Shown here in pieces: positions 25,195 through 32,910 of a stretch of 38,636 nt of DNA. The stretch lies in the NCBI GenBank assembly GCA_900540955.1, contig UQIF01000020.1, positions 1 through 38,636 of the forward strand. The letters are read 5' to 3'. This DNA comes from an uncultured Olsenella sp. GTDB taxonomy: Bacteria > Actinomycetota > Coriobacteriia > Coriobacteriales > Atopobiaceae. A model generated the notes under the pieces. The model saw only the letters and a program-made list of their open reading frames with translations, did no database searches and was not told the DNA's origin. Positions within the stretch are counted from its first letter, which is position 1; the number at the start of each line of letters is the position of its first letter. Position numbers and translations under genes: made by a program.

Positions 25195-27219
25195 ATGCTG
25201 ACCCAAAGGAAAGAAGACGCCGAGAAGCTCGAGGGCATGGCGAAGTCCAAGGGCCCCAAGCTCTCCGGCCTCAAGAACATGAAGACGTCCTCGAAGATCG
25301 CGCTTGTGATTCTTCTTGCCGTCGTGCTCATCTCCATTCTGGCGCCCGTGCTCGCGCCGTATAGCCCCTACGAGATCGGGACTGCGCGCATGGCCCCCGA
25401 CGCCACGCACATGTTCGGTACCGACGACAAGGGCCGCGACATCTTGTCGCGTATCCTCTACGGCGGCCGCATCTCGCTCGTCATCGGCTTCGGCGCGGTT
25501 CTCTTCGCGCTCGTCACCGGCTCCATCGTCGGCGCCCTGGCCGCGGTTACCCGCAAGTGGGTCTCCGAGGTCATCATGCGTATCCTCGACATCATCATGT
25601 CGGTCCCCGGCATCGCCTTGGCGGCCGTCCTCGTCACCATCCTCGGCAAGTCCGTGCCTGCCATCATCTTCTCGATCGGCTTCATGTACATGCCGCAGAT
25701 CGCGCGCATCGTGCGCGCGAACATCGTGTCCGAGTACGGCGAGGACTACGTTCGCGCTGTCATCGTCTCGGGCGCCCGCGCCCCGTGGATCTTGATGAAG
25801 CACGTCCTGCGCAACTGCGCCGCTCCCATCATGGTCTTCACCGTCACGCTCGTGGCCGACGCCATCATCTTCGAGGCGTCCCTGACGTTCCTGTCCGCCG
25901 GCATCGCCGAGCCTACCCCGACCTGGGGCAACATCCTCGCCGACGCTCGCGCCGGCGTTCTGTCCGGCCGTTGGTGGCAGGCGCTCTACCCGGGCATCGC
26001 CATCATGCTGACCTGCCTTGCGCTCAACATCCTCTCTGAGGGCATCACCGACGCCATGGCCTCCGCGCCGTCCGCCCCGGTTTCCTCCGAGAACTCCGAG
26101 AGCCGCCGCGAGGCCGACCTGCTCGTGGCTGACCCGGTACGCGCTTATAAGGAGCAGGCCGCGTCGCTCGCCGGCCGCCTGTCCGCGCTGCGCGAGGTCG
26201 AGCTCGCCCGCACCGACCGCCGCGTGCCCGACTACTCGGTCCAACCCCTGCTCGAGGTCAAGAACCTTTCCATAGGTTTCCCGCGCCACGGTGACGTCAA
26301 CGTCGTCGACAACGTGAGCTTCGCCGTGCGCCCCGGTCAGTGCATGGCCCTCGTGGGCGAGTCCGGCTGCGGCAAGTCCATCACGACCAAGACGATCATG
26401 AACCTGTTGCCCGACACCGCCCGTATCACCGGCGAGGTCATCTACAAGGGCACCGACCTGCTCAAGCTCACGAGCGAGGAGCACCGCAAGCTCCTGGGCA
26501 CCGAGATCGCCATGGTCTATCAGGACTCGCTTTCCGCGCTCAACCCCTCGATGCTCATCTCGGCGCAGATGAAGCAGCTCACGAGCCGCGGTGGCACTCG
26601 CAGCGCCGAGGAGCTCCTCGAGCTCGTCGGCCTCGACCCCAAGCGCACCCTCGAGAGCTACCCGCACGAGCTGTCCGGCGGCCAGTGCCAGCGCGTCATC
26701 ATCGCCATGGCCCTGACCCGCGACCCGTCGCTGGTCATCTGCGACGAGCCCACCACGGCCCTCGACGTCACCGTCCAGAAGCAGGTCATCAAGCTCCTGA
26801 ACGACCTCCAGAAGAAGCTCGGCTTCGCCATGATCTTCGTCTCCCACGACCTCGCGCTCGTGGCGGAGGTCGCCTCCGAGATCACCGTCATGTACGCCGG
26901 ACAGGTGGTCGAGACCGCTCCCACCAAGGAGCTCCTCACCAACCCGATCCACGAGTACACCCAGGGCCTGCTCGGCTCCGTCCTCTCCATCGAGGCGCAC
27001 GACGGCAGCCGTCTGCACCAGGTGCCCGGCTCCGTCCCGAGCCCCGCGGACTTCCCGTCGGGCGACCGCTTCGCGCCGCGCTCGAGTCACCCCGACGTGG
27101 GTCTCGACGTCCACCCGATCCTGAAGCCCGTCCCGGGCGCCGACCACCACTTCGTCTCGGAGATCCCCGACGAGGCGCTCGCCAAGGCCGGTCTTACGTC
27201 TCGCCTGGAGGTGAGGTAG
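25195..27219 (+). CDS. satC: Fused ABC permease-ATPase, SatC-like
   Basis: The 674-residue product joins two normally separate subunits. Residues about 1-295 are a DppC-type permease (N-terminal helix, FGTDDKGRDILSRILYGGRISL, coupling loop around EYGEDYVRAVIVSGARAPWILMKHVLRN). After a charged linker (about 295-345) comes a DppD-type ATPase with Walker A GESGCGKS (388-395), signature LSGGQ (493-497), Walker B LVICDE (513-518) and a His switch in VSHDL. The DppD-type tail normally carries four Cys that bind an Fe-S cluster; here the segment reads RFAPRSSHPD (625-634) with no Cys. A permease-ATPase fusion is known in sialic acid transporters of the SatABCD kind. The stop of satC is directly followed by the satD start. 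Confidence 0.85.
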   Translation: MLTQRKEDAEKLEGMAKSKGPKLSGLKNMKTSSKIALVILLAVVLISILAPVLAPYSPYEIGTARMAPDATHMFGTDDKGRDILSRILYGGRISLVIGFGAVLFALVTGSIVGALAAVTRKWVSEVIMRILDIIMSVPGIALAAVLVTILGKSVPAIIFSIGFMYMPQIARIVRANIVSEYGEDYVRAVIVSGARAPWILMKHVLRNCAAPIMVFTVTLVADAIIFEASLTFLSAGIAEPTPTWGNILADARAGVLSGRWWQALYPGIAIMLTCLALNILSEGITDAMASAPSAPVSSENSESRREADLLVADPVRAYKEQAASLAGRLSALREVELARTDRRVPDYSVQPLLEVKNLSIGFPRHGDVNVVDNVSFAVRPGQCMALVGESGCGKSITTKTIMNLLPDTARITGEVIYKGTDLLKLTSEEHRKLLGTEIAMVYQDSLSALNPSMLISAQMKQLTSRGGTRSAEELLELVGLDPKRTLESYPHELSGGQCQRVIIAMALTRDPSLVICDEPTTALDVTVQKQVIKLLNDLQKKLGFAMIFVSHDLALVAEVASEITVMYAGQVVETAPTKELLTNPIHEYTQGLLGSVLSIEAHDGSRLHQVPGSVPSPADFPSGDRFAPRSSHPDVGLDVHPILKPVPGADHHFVSEIPDEALAKAGLTSRLEVR

Positions 27220-28041
27220 ATGGCAGAGCAGAACACCCAGGAGCCCATCATCTTCCTGGACAACATCTCGGTCACGTTCAAGACTCGCACCGGCTCCCTC
27301 CTGCACCCCAATCTCGTGCACGCCGTCAACGGCCTGACGCTCAAGCTCATGCCGGGCGAGACCATCGGACTCGTCGGCGAGTCCGGCTGCGGCAAGTCGA
27401 CGACCGCCAACGTCATGTGCGGCCTGCAGTCGCCGACCTCCGGCCACGTCTACTTCAAGGGCGAGGACGTTACCAAGCGCACCGCCGAGCTCCGCAAGAA
27501 GATCGGCCGCGTCGTCTCGGTCGTGTTCCAGAACCCCGCGACCGCGCTGAACCCGCGCATGGCCGTCCACGACCAGCTGCTCGATCCGCTCATCGTTCAC
27601 AGCGTGGGCACCGAGGACGAGCGCGAGGACCGCATCTGCGAGCTCTTCGGGCTCGTGGGCCTGCCGACGTCCGCCATGTACGCGCTTCCCGGCCAGCTCT
27701 CTGGCGGCCAGCGTCAGCGCGTGGCAATCGCGCGAGCCCTGTCGCTCCAGCCCGACGTCATCATCGCCGACGAGCCGACCTCGGCCCTCGACGTCTCGGT
27801 CCGCGCCCAGATTCTCAACCTGCTCACGGACCTCAAGCACGAGCTCGGCCTGGCGATGGTCTTCATCAGCCACGATATCCAGACGGAGCGCTACATCTCC
27901 GACCGCATCGTGGTCATGAACCACGGCCAGATCATGGAGCAGGGTCCCGCCAAGCAGGTCTTCGAGAACCCGACGGACGCCTACACAAAGACGCTCCTCG
28001 CTGCCGCTCCTTCGCTGCTGCACCCCAACCTGGGCCAGTAG
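27220..28041 (+). CDS. satD: ABC transporter ATPase, SatD/DppF-like
   Basis: The 273-residue product is the second ATPase of the importer, pairing with the ATPase half of SatC. Walker A GESGCGKST (about 54-62), Q-loop VFQNPATALNPRM, signature LSGGQRQRVAIARALSL, Walker B VIIADEPTSALDVS and the switch ISHDI are all present, so it should hydrolyse ATP. It ends soon after YTKTLLAAAPS and lacks the long DppF tail, so it is shorter than typical (about 320). The ATG is directly adjacent to the satC stop, with GGAGGTGAGG inside the end of satC as ribosome binding site. A 10-bp stem without U-tract follows. Confidence 0.85.
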   Translation: MAEQNTQEPIIFLDNISVTFKTRTGSLLHPNLVHAVNGLTLKLMPGETIGLVGESGCGKSTTANVMCGLQSPTSGHVYFKGEDVTKRTAELRKKIGRVVSVVFQNPATALNPRMAVHDQLLDPLIVHSVGTEDEREDRICELFGLVGLPTSAMYALPGQLSGGQRQRVAIARALSLQPDVIIADEPTSALDVSVRAQILNLLTDLKHELGLAMVFISHDIQTERYISDRIVVMNHGQIMEQGPAKQVFENPTDAYTKTLLAAAPSLLHPNLGQ

Positions 28042-28058
28042 CAAGCTGAATTGTTCGG

Positions 28059-28086
28059 GGGCGCGCCCGCTGCGGTGGGCGCGCCC
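28059..28086 (+). other. Intercistronic stem-loop after satD
   Basis: GGGCGCGCCC occurs twice, 8 bases apart, and as a self-complementary sequence forms a 10-bp stem. It lacks a U-tract (GTATT follows), so it is more likely an mRNA-stabilising or weak attenuating structure than a full stop. Confidence 0.45.
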
Positions 28087-28109
28087 GTATTCTCGAAAGG
28101 GTGAGACAC

Positions 28110-29090
28110 GTGCCATTCTCGGCCGAAAGATTGGCGGAGCTCGAGGCGTGCCGAGGCATAAACCCCATCCCCGCGGACTTCGATGAGTTCTGGGCCGCGA
28201 GGATCGCGGAGGCCGACGCGGTGCCGCTCGACTACGAGATCCTGCCGTCCGACCAGATTCCCGAGCTCGGGTCCTGCACGTACTACGACCTGTACTTCAC
28301 CGGCATGGAGGGCGCCCGCGTCTACGCCAAGTACGCGGTGCCCAAAGTGCCCGGCGGCGGTCCCGTGCCGCTCGTCCTTCAGTTCCACGGCTACCCCGGC
28401 TGCACGCGCTCCTGGGCCGAGCAGTCCTCGTGGCCTGGCATCGGCTGCGCCATCCTCAGCATGGACAACCCTGGCCAGGGCGGCCGCTCCGAGGACGTGG
28501 GCGGGTTCAAGGGCACGACCGTCTCGGGCCACCTCATCACAGGCGTGGACGGCGGGCCGAAGAACCTCTACTACGTGCGCCTGTACCAGGACCAGCACAT
28601 CCTCTGCCGCATCGTGCGCGAGCTCGAGGGCATCGACCTTTCGCGCGTCTACGTCAACGGCAGCTCCCAGGGCGGCGGCATGGGCATCGCGTGCTGCGCG
28701 CTCAATCCCGACCTCGTCAACCGCGCGTCGATCCTCTACCCGTTCCTCTCGGATTTCCGTGAGGTCTGGGAGCTCGGCGCCGACGAGATCGCCTATGACG
28801 GCATTCGCTACTACTCCCGTTGGTTCGACGCCGACGGCGAGCGCGCCGACGAGTGGTTCGGCACCTTGGGTTACGTGGACTCCCTGAGCTTTGCGCACCT
28901 CGTCCGCTGCCCGGTTCTGTTCGGTACGGGCCTCGCCGACGTCGTCTGCCCGCCCGAGACCCAGTTCGCGGTCTACAACGCGCTCGCGTGCCCAAAGAAG
29001 CACCTGCTCTATCCTGACTTCGGCCACGAGGAGATCCAGGCGTTCGACGACCAGATCATCCTCTTCTACCAGGGGGAGGTGGACCTGTGA
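28110..29090 (+). CDS. AXE1-family acetyl esterase (probable sialate O-acetylesterase)
   Basis: The 326-residue product is an alpha/beta hydrolase of the acetyl xylan esterase/cephalosporin deacetylase (AXE1) family. The full triad is visible: Ser186 in GSSQGG, Asp277 in TGLADVVCPP and His306 in FGHEEI; the oxyanion region is QFHGYPG. The N-terminus NPIPADFDEFWAARIAEA is typical of the family. No signal peptide is present, so it acts in the cytoplasm. Between the sialic acid transporter and the aldolase, its likely substrate is O-acetylated sialic acid, as the aldolase works poorly on O-acetylated forms. GTG at 28110 is chosen with GAAAGGGTGAG upstream; GTG at 28101 is an alternative. Its stop overlaps the next start. 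Confidence 0.8.
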   Translation: MPFSAERLAELEACRGINPIPADFDEFWAARIAEADAVPLDYEILPSDQIPELGSCTYYDLYFTGMEGARVYAKYAVPKVPGGGPVPLVLQFHGYPGCTRSWAEQSSWPGIGCAILSMDNPGQGGRSEDVGGFKGTTVSGHLITGVDGGPKNLYYVRLYQDQHILCRIVRELEGIDLSRVYVNGSSQGGGMGIACCALNPDLVNRASILYPFLSDFREVWELGADEIAYDGIRYYSRWFDADGERADEWFGTLGYVDSLSFAHLVRCPVLFGTGLADVVCPPETQFAVYNALACPKKHLLYPDFGHEEIQAFDDQIILFYQGEVDL

Positions 29091-30013
29091 TGGGTGTTTC
29101 CGATCTTTTGAGGAGTGGCGAGAAGTACCTCGGGGCCGACCCTGCCCCCGAGGGGTTCGAGGCCTTCTGGGAGGCTCGCGCCGATCGCGCCGTCGCGTGC
29201 GCCCGGGGACAGCAGACGGAACTTGAGGAGGTCGGCATCGAGACTCCCCAGGCCGTATACCGCCGAATGTCCTACACGGCAACCGACGGCGCCGCCCTTC
29301 ACGCTCGCGTCATCCTGCCCAAGTCCGAGGGACCGCACCCCTGCATCATCGTGTGGCATGACCTCGACCGCGGTACCCGCGGCTGGTTCCAGCTCTCCCG
29401 CTACGTCGCGGCCGGCTACGCCGTCGTGCACCCCGAGTACCGCGCCTGGTCGCGCGACGTCACCGCCGGATGGCAAGATGGGCCTAAGGGCATGGTCGCC
29501 TCCCAGCTCGTCGACGACGCTCTTGTGGCGGCGAGCCTCGCGGGCGGCCTTCCCGGTGTCGCGCCGGATCGCCTCATGACCCACGGCGAGGGCTTCGGTG
29601 GCCTCTTTGCCCTGGCCGCGGCGGCGCTTATCCGCGGCGTCGTCAAGTGCGCGGTCGTCAACGTCATGCCTGCGGACGTGCGCGGCGCGTGGGAACAGGG
29701 CGCCTCCGGCTACGTCTACGAGGGCGTCACTCGCCACTTCCGCGAGGAGGACCCGTGCGCCGAGCGCACCGGCGAGTTCTTCTCGGCCCTCGGCTATGTG
29801 GACGCGGCGAACTTCTCGGCGCTTCTTTCCGAGGGGTGCGAGCTTCTTGACGGCATCTGCCTCATGGACGCCGTCGCCCGCCCGCTGACCCAGTACGCGG
29901 CATACAACCGCGCGAGCTGCGCGAAGCGCCTCGCCGCCTATCCCAAGTACGGGCACGAGCGGCTGAACGACTTCGAGAACAGGCTTCTTGCCTTCATGCA
30001 TTTCGGCGAGTGA
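29090..30013 (+). CDS. AXE1-like paralogue lacking the nucleophile Ser (pseudo-esterase)
   Basis: The 307-residue product is clearly related to the preceding esterase: APEGFEAFWEARADRA matches its N-terminal motif, LGYVDAANFSALL matches LGYVDSLSFAHLV, and the Asp (260, LMDAVARPLTQYAAYN) and His (289, YGHERLNDF) regions align. The nucleophile elbow GSSQGG is replaced by GEGFGG, with Gly168 at the Ser position, and the oxyanion region QFHGYPG by VWHDLDRG. Standard serine hydrolysis is therefore not expected. ATG at 29090 overlaps the upstream TGA as TGATG, with GGGGGAGGTGG before it, so it is translationally coupled to the active paralogue; a regulatory or partner role is possible. The frame is intact, so it is not a decayed pseudogene. 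Confidence 0.78.
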   Translation: MGVSDLLRSGEKYLGADPAPEGFEAFWEARADRAVACARGQQTELEEVGIETPQAVYRRMSYTATDGAALHARVILPKSEGPHPCIIVWHDLDRGTRGWFQLSRYVAAGYAVVHPEYRAWSRDVTAGWQDGPKGMVASQLVDDALVAASLAGGLPGVAPDRLMTHGEGFGGLFALAAAALIRGVVKCAVVNVMPADVRGAWEQGASGYVYEGVTRHFREEDPCAERTGEFFSALGYVDAANFSALLSEGCELLDGICLMDAVARPLTQYAAYNRASCAKRLAAYPKYGHERLNDFENRLLAFMHFGE

Positions 30014-30113
30014 TGAGCTCGCTGCCCGCATGACGGTTTAGCATCGATCGAGGCCCCGCGAGGGGCTACGGCGGGGGAGAGGCCCCTGCCCGACCTCATA
30101 GAAAGGCATCAGC

Positions 30114-31037
30114 ATGGCTGACAAGTTCCAGATCCGCGGCGTCATTCCTCCTGTCGTCATCCCCGACACCCCCGATCACGAGCTCGATGTCCCGTCCTTC
30201 GAGCGCCTCATCAACCGCATGATCGACGCCGGCGTCGACGGCCTGTTCTTCCTCGGCTCCTCCGGCGAGGTCGTCTTCTCGACCGACGAGCGCCGCGAGC
30301 AGATCATCAAGGAGGCCGTTCGCATCGTCGACCACCGCGTCCCCGTCCTCGTCGGCATCATCGACACCGAGACCGAGCGCGTGCTCGCCCAGGGCAAGAA
30401 GGCCCAGGCCCTCGGCGCCGACGCCCTCGTCGCCACCTGCCCGTTCTACGCCCTTCAGGGCATGGCCGAGGTCGAGGAGCACTTCCGCATCCTTCACGAG
30501 GAGCTCGACCTGCCGATTTTCGCCTACGACATCCCCGTGTGCGTCCACACCAAGCTTCCCTGGAAGCTTCTGGCCAAGCTCGGCGCCGAGGGCGTGCTCG
30601 CCGGCGTCAAGGACTCCTCCGGCGATGACATCAGCTTCCGCTACCTCGTCCAGGAGAACGAGAAGAACGGTCACCCGATGACCATCCTCACCGGTCACGA
30701 GGTCGTCGTCGACGGCGCCTACCTCGGCGGCGCCGACGGCTCCGTCCCGGGCCTCGCCAACGTCGAGCCCGAGGGATACGTGCGCATGTGGAAGGCCGCC
30801 GAGGCCGGCGACTGGGCAACGGTAAAGGCTGAGCAGGACCGTCTGAACGAGATTTCCCACATCTGGGACGTCACCTCCGGCGTCCAGGGCTACGCCGGCG
30901 GCGTCGGCGCCTTCAAGACCGCCTTGAACCTCATGGGCGTCTTCGACTCCCCGACCATGCCGCGCCCCGTCAAGGCCATGACGGGCGAGAACGTCGAGGC
31001 CATCCGCAAGGTCCTCGCCGACAACGGCCTGCTCTAA
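30114..31037 (+). CDS. nanA: DapA/NanA-family aldolase (probable N-acetylneuraminate lyase)
   Basis: The 307-residue product belongs to the Schiff-base class I aldolases that include NanA, DapA and the 2-keto-3-deoxy-gluconate aldolase YagE. Visible are the pyruvate-binding GSSGE (GSTGE in NanA), the catalytic Tyr in FAYDIPV and the Schiff-base Lys in AGVKDSSGD. The start (RGVIPPVVIPDTPD, then AGVDGLFFLGSSGE) looks closer to YagE-type enzymes than to E. coli NanA. Context decides the call: a sialic acid transporter before it and a ROK kinase plus NanE after it, so cleavage to ManNAc and pyruvate is expected. GAAAGG precedes the ATG. The 100-base gap before it contains a small stem GCCCC-GCGA-GGGGC. 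Confidence 0.75.
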   Translation: MADKFQIRGVIPPVVIPDTPDHELDVPSFERLINRMIDAGVDGLFFLGSSGEVVFSTDERREQIIKEAVRIVDHRVPVLVGIIDTETERVLAQGKKAQALGADALVATCPFYALQGMAEVEEHFRILHEELDLPIFAYDIPVCVHTKLPWKLLAKLGAEGVLAGVKDSSGDDISFRYLVQENEKNGHPMTILTGHEVVVDGAYLGGADGSVPGLANVEPEGYVRMWKAAEAGDWATVKAEQDRLNEISHIWDVTSGVQGYAGGVGAFKTALNLMGVFDSPTMPRPVKAMTGENVEAIRKVLADNGLL

Positions 31038-31048
31038 CGTACCCGCGC

Positions 31049-31073
31049 GGGGCAGGGGCTCGTCTCCTGCCCC
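31049..31073 (+). other. Intercistronic stem-loop between nanA and nanK
   Basis: A perfect 8-bp stem GGGGCAGG / CCTGCCCC with a 9-base loop is followed by ATTACTATTTG. It may slow transcription or protect the upstream mRNA. Confidence 0.45.
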
Positions 31074-31098
31074 ATTACTATTTGATGTGGAGGCAACT

Positions 31099-32061
31099 AT
31101 GGGGAGCCAGAAGGTCGTCGCCATCGACATCGGCGGCACAAAGATCGCGTCCGCCCTTGTGACCCTCGAGGCCGGGCGAAAGCCCGTGGTCGAGTTCTAC
31201 GAGAAGATTCCGACCGAGGCCAAGCGCGGCGGTCAGGTGGTCCTGGCCAACGCCATAAAGATGGCCGAGCGCGTGATCGAGCTCGCCGGCGGTGCCGAGA
31301 ACCTCGCCGGAATCGGCGTGAGCTCCGGAGGCGTTATCGATCCCCGTACGGGCGACGTCACCTACGCCAACGATATGATGCCCGGCTGGGGCGGTACCCA
31401 CCTGGGCTCTGAGCTCACGGCAGCGACCGGTCTTCCCGCCCGCGTCCTGAACGACGTCCACGCGCACGCCCTCGGCGAGGCGCGCTGGGGCGCCGGCGCC
31501 GGCAAGCAGAGCTGCCTTGTGGCGGCGGTGGGTACGGGCGTCGGCGGCGCCTTCGTCGAGCGCGGCCTCATCATGCTGGGCGCGCACAACGAGGCGGGCC
31601 ATATCGGCCACGTGAGCTGCAGCGACGCCGCCGGCATCCCCTGCCAGTGCGGAGCGGTCGGCCACATGGAGACCATCGCCTGCGGCCCCGGCATCATCGA
31701 GCGTTACCTCGAGCTCGGCGGAAACCCCACCGACGAGGAGGGCAAGCCCGTCGACGGTGCCGTCATCGACAAGCGCGCCGCGGCCGGCGACGAGGCGGCC
31801 ATCGCCGCCGAGGCCAGGAGCGGCCACGCCATCGGTGAGGTCCTGGGCAGCCTCTCGAACATGCTCGACCCGGAGTGCATCATCCTGTCGGGCTCCGTCG
31901 CCCTGTGCGGGCCCGCCTGGCACGACGCCATGGACGCCGGATGGCGCGAGGCCGCCATGCCGCCCGTCGCCGCCACGCCCATCGTCTCCGGCGACCTCGG
32001 CGGGGACGCGCCGCTCATCGGCGCCGCCGAGAACATCGTCAAGTCCGCTTACGCCGATTAG
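31099..32061 (+). CDS. nanK: ROK-family kinase (probable N-acetylmannosamine kinase)
   Basis: ROK-family sugar kinase of 320 residues. It shows the phosphate-binding loop AIDIGGTKIASAL at the start, the second ATP-site motif VGTGVGGAFV, the sugar-binding segment NEAGHIGHVS and the zinc-type motif ending CQCGAVGHMETIACG. In this position it should phosphorylate ManNAc, made by the aldolase, to ManNAc-6-P for NanE. ROK kinases for glucose or GlcNAc look alike, so specificity rests on the operon. ATG at 31099 is chosen because GGAGG lies 5 bases upstream; an in-frame GTG at 31087 overlaps that site. nanE follows after 47 bases. Confidence 0.82.
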   Translation: MGSQKVVAIDIGGTKIASALVTLEAGRKPVVEFYEKIPTEAKRGGQVVLANAIKMAERVIELAGGAENLAGIGVSSGGVIDPRTGDVTYANDMMPGWGGTHLGSELTAATGLPARVLNDVHAHALGEARWGAGAGKQSCLVAAVGTGVGGAFVERGLIMLGAHNEAGHIGHVSCSDAAGIPCQCGAVGHMETIACGPGIIERYLELGGNPTDEEGKPVDGAVIDKRAAAGDEAAIAAEARSGHAIGEVLGSLSNMLDPECIILSGSVALCGPAWHDAMDAGWREAAMPPVAATPIVSGDLGGDAPLIGAAENIVKSAYAD

Positions 32062-32108
32062 CGGGTGCCGGGGCTAACTCGTTTCCCGCTCGAAAGGAGC
32101 ATCGCTAC

Positions 32109-32798
32109 ATGACCGTAGATCCGCTGATCCAGTCCCTCAAGGGCAAGCTTATCGTGAGCGTTCAGGCCTATATGGGTGAGCCGCTTCGTCACCCCGAGAC
32201 CATGGCTCAGATGGCGCGCGCCTGTGAGCTCGGCGGCGCCGCAGCTATCCGCTGCCAGGGTCTCTCCGACATCGCCGCCATCAAGGGCCGCTGCGAGGTT
32301 CCTGTCATCGGTCTTTGGAAAGAAGGGCATGAGGGCGTCTACATCACCCCGACCCTTCGCCACGCGATCGCCTGTGTGAACGCCGGTGCCGACATCGTCG
32401 CGCTCGACGCCACCGACCGCCCGCGCCCCGACGGCCGCACCTTCGAGGAAACCGTCGCTGCCCTGCGCGAGCAGTGTGAGACCCTCATCATGGCCGATTG
32501 CATGACCATCGAGGACATCCGCCGCGCCGTCGCCTGCGGCTGCGACATCGCCTCGACCACGCTCTCTCACAACAAGGCCGCCATCGACACCACGATGGAC
32601 GACGGCCCCGACCTGCCGATTCTGCGCCAGGCGGTCGAGGAGTTCCCGGGCTTCCCGATCATCTGCGAGGGTCACGTGCACGTCCCTGCGGACGCCAAGG
32701 CCGCCATGGACGCTGGCGCCTGGGCCGTCGTCGCCGGCACCGGCATCACGCACCCGACGAGCATAACGAGCTGGTTCGCCGCCGCGATCGAGGGCTAA
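32109..32798 (+). CDS. nanE: N-acetylmannosamine-6-phosphate 2-epimerase
   Basis: NanE converts ManNAc-6-P to GlcNAc-6-P, which then enters amino-sugar metabolism through NagA and NagB (not in this window). The 229-residue TIM-barrel product shows the family landmarks: LIVSVQAYMGEPLRHPETMAQMA, AAAIRCQGLSDIAAIK, VPVIGLWKEG, TPTLRHAIACVNAGADIVALDATDRPRP, LIMADCMTIEDIRRA and VVAGTGITHPTSITSWF. This is the most specific gene of the group and anchors the sialic acid assignment. GAAAGGAG precedes the ATG. A strong terminator follows after 39 bases, marking the end of the operon. Confidence 0.95.
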   Translation: MTVDPLIQSLKGKLIVSVQAYMGEPLRHPETMAQMARACELGGAAAIRCQGLSDIAAIKGRCEVPVIGLWKEGHEGVYITPTLRHAIACVNAGADIVALDATDRPRPDGRTFEETVAALREQCETLIMADCMTIEDIRRAVACGCDIASTTLSHNKAAIDTTMDDGPDLPILRQAVEEFPGFPIICEGHVHVPADAKAAMDAGAWAVVAGTGITHPTSITSWFAAAIEG

Positions 32799-32837
32799 GG
32801 CCGCTCACGTGCCCTTCTTGCTTTGCCTCTAGAATTG

Positions 32838-32871
32838 GGCGAGGCGGACGATTGGGTCCGCCTCGCCTTTT
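32838..32871 (+). terminator. Terminator of the sialic acid operon
   Basis: A perfect 12-bp stem GGCGAGGCGGAC / GTCCGCCTCGCC with a 6-base loop is followed by TTTT. Confidence 0.92.
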
Positions 32872-32910
32872 GCGTCAACGTTTGTCGTCGGAATCTTGGG
32901 GATGGTGCTC

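Noticed and set aside
22485..28041. The ABC importer as an ordinary dipeptide transporter
   Set aside because: Sequence family alone would allow it, but the permease-ATPase fusion and co-location with nanA, nanK and nanE favour sialic acid. It stays as the fallback interpretation.
25189..28116. 975-codon open frame on the minus strand across satC and satD
   Set aside because: It is antisense to two genes with complete ABC motifs, has a low-complexity Gly/Val/Asp/Arg/His composition and no recognisable domain. Such frames arise from the strong G/C third-position bias.
30114..31037. The aldolase as DapA of lysine biosynthesis
   Set aside because: It lies within the nan operon and has GSSGE/YDIPV motifs closer to YagE/NanA enzymes. 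No lysine genes are nearby.
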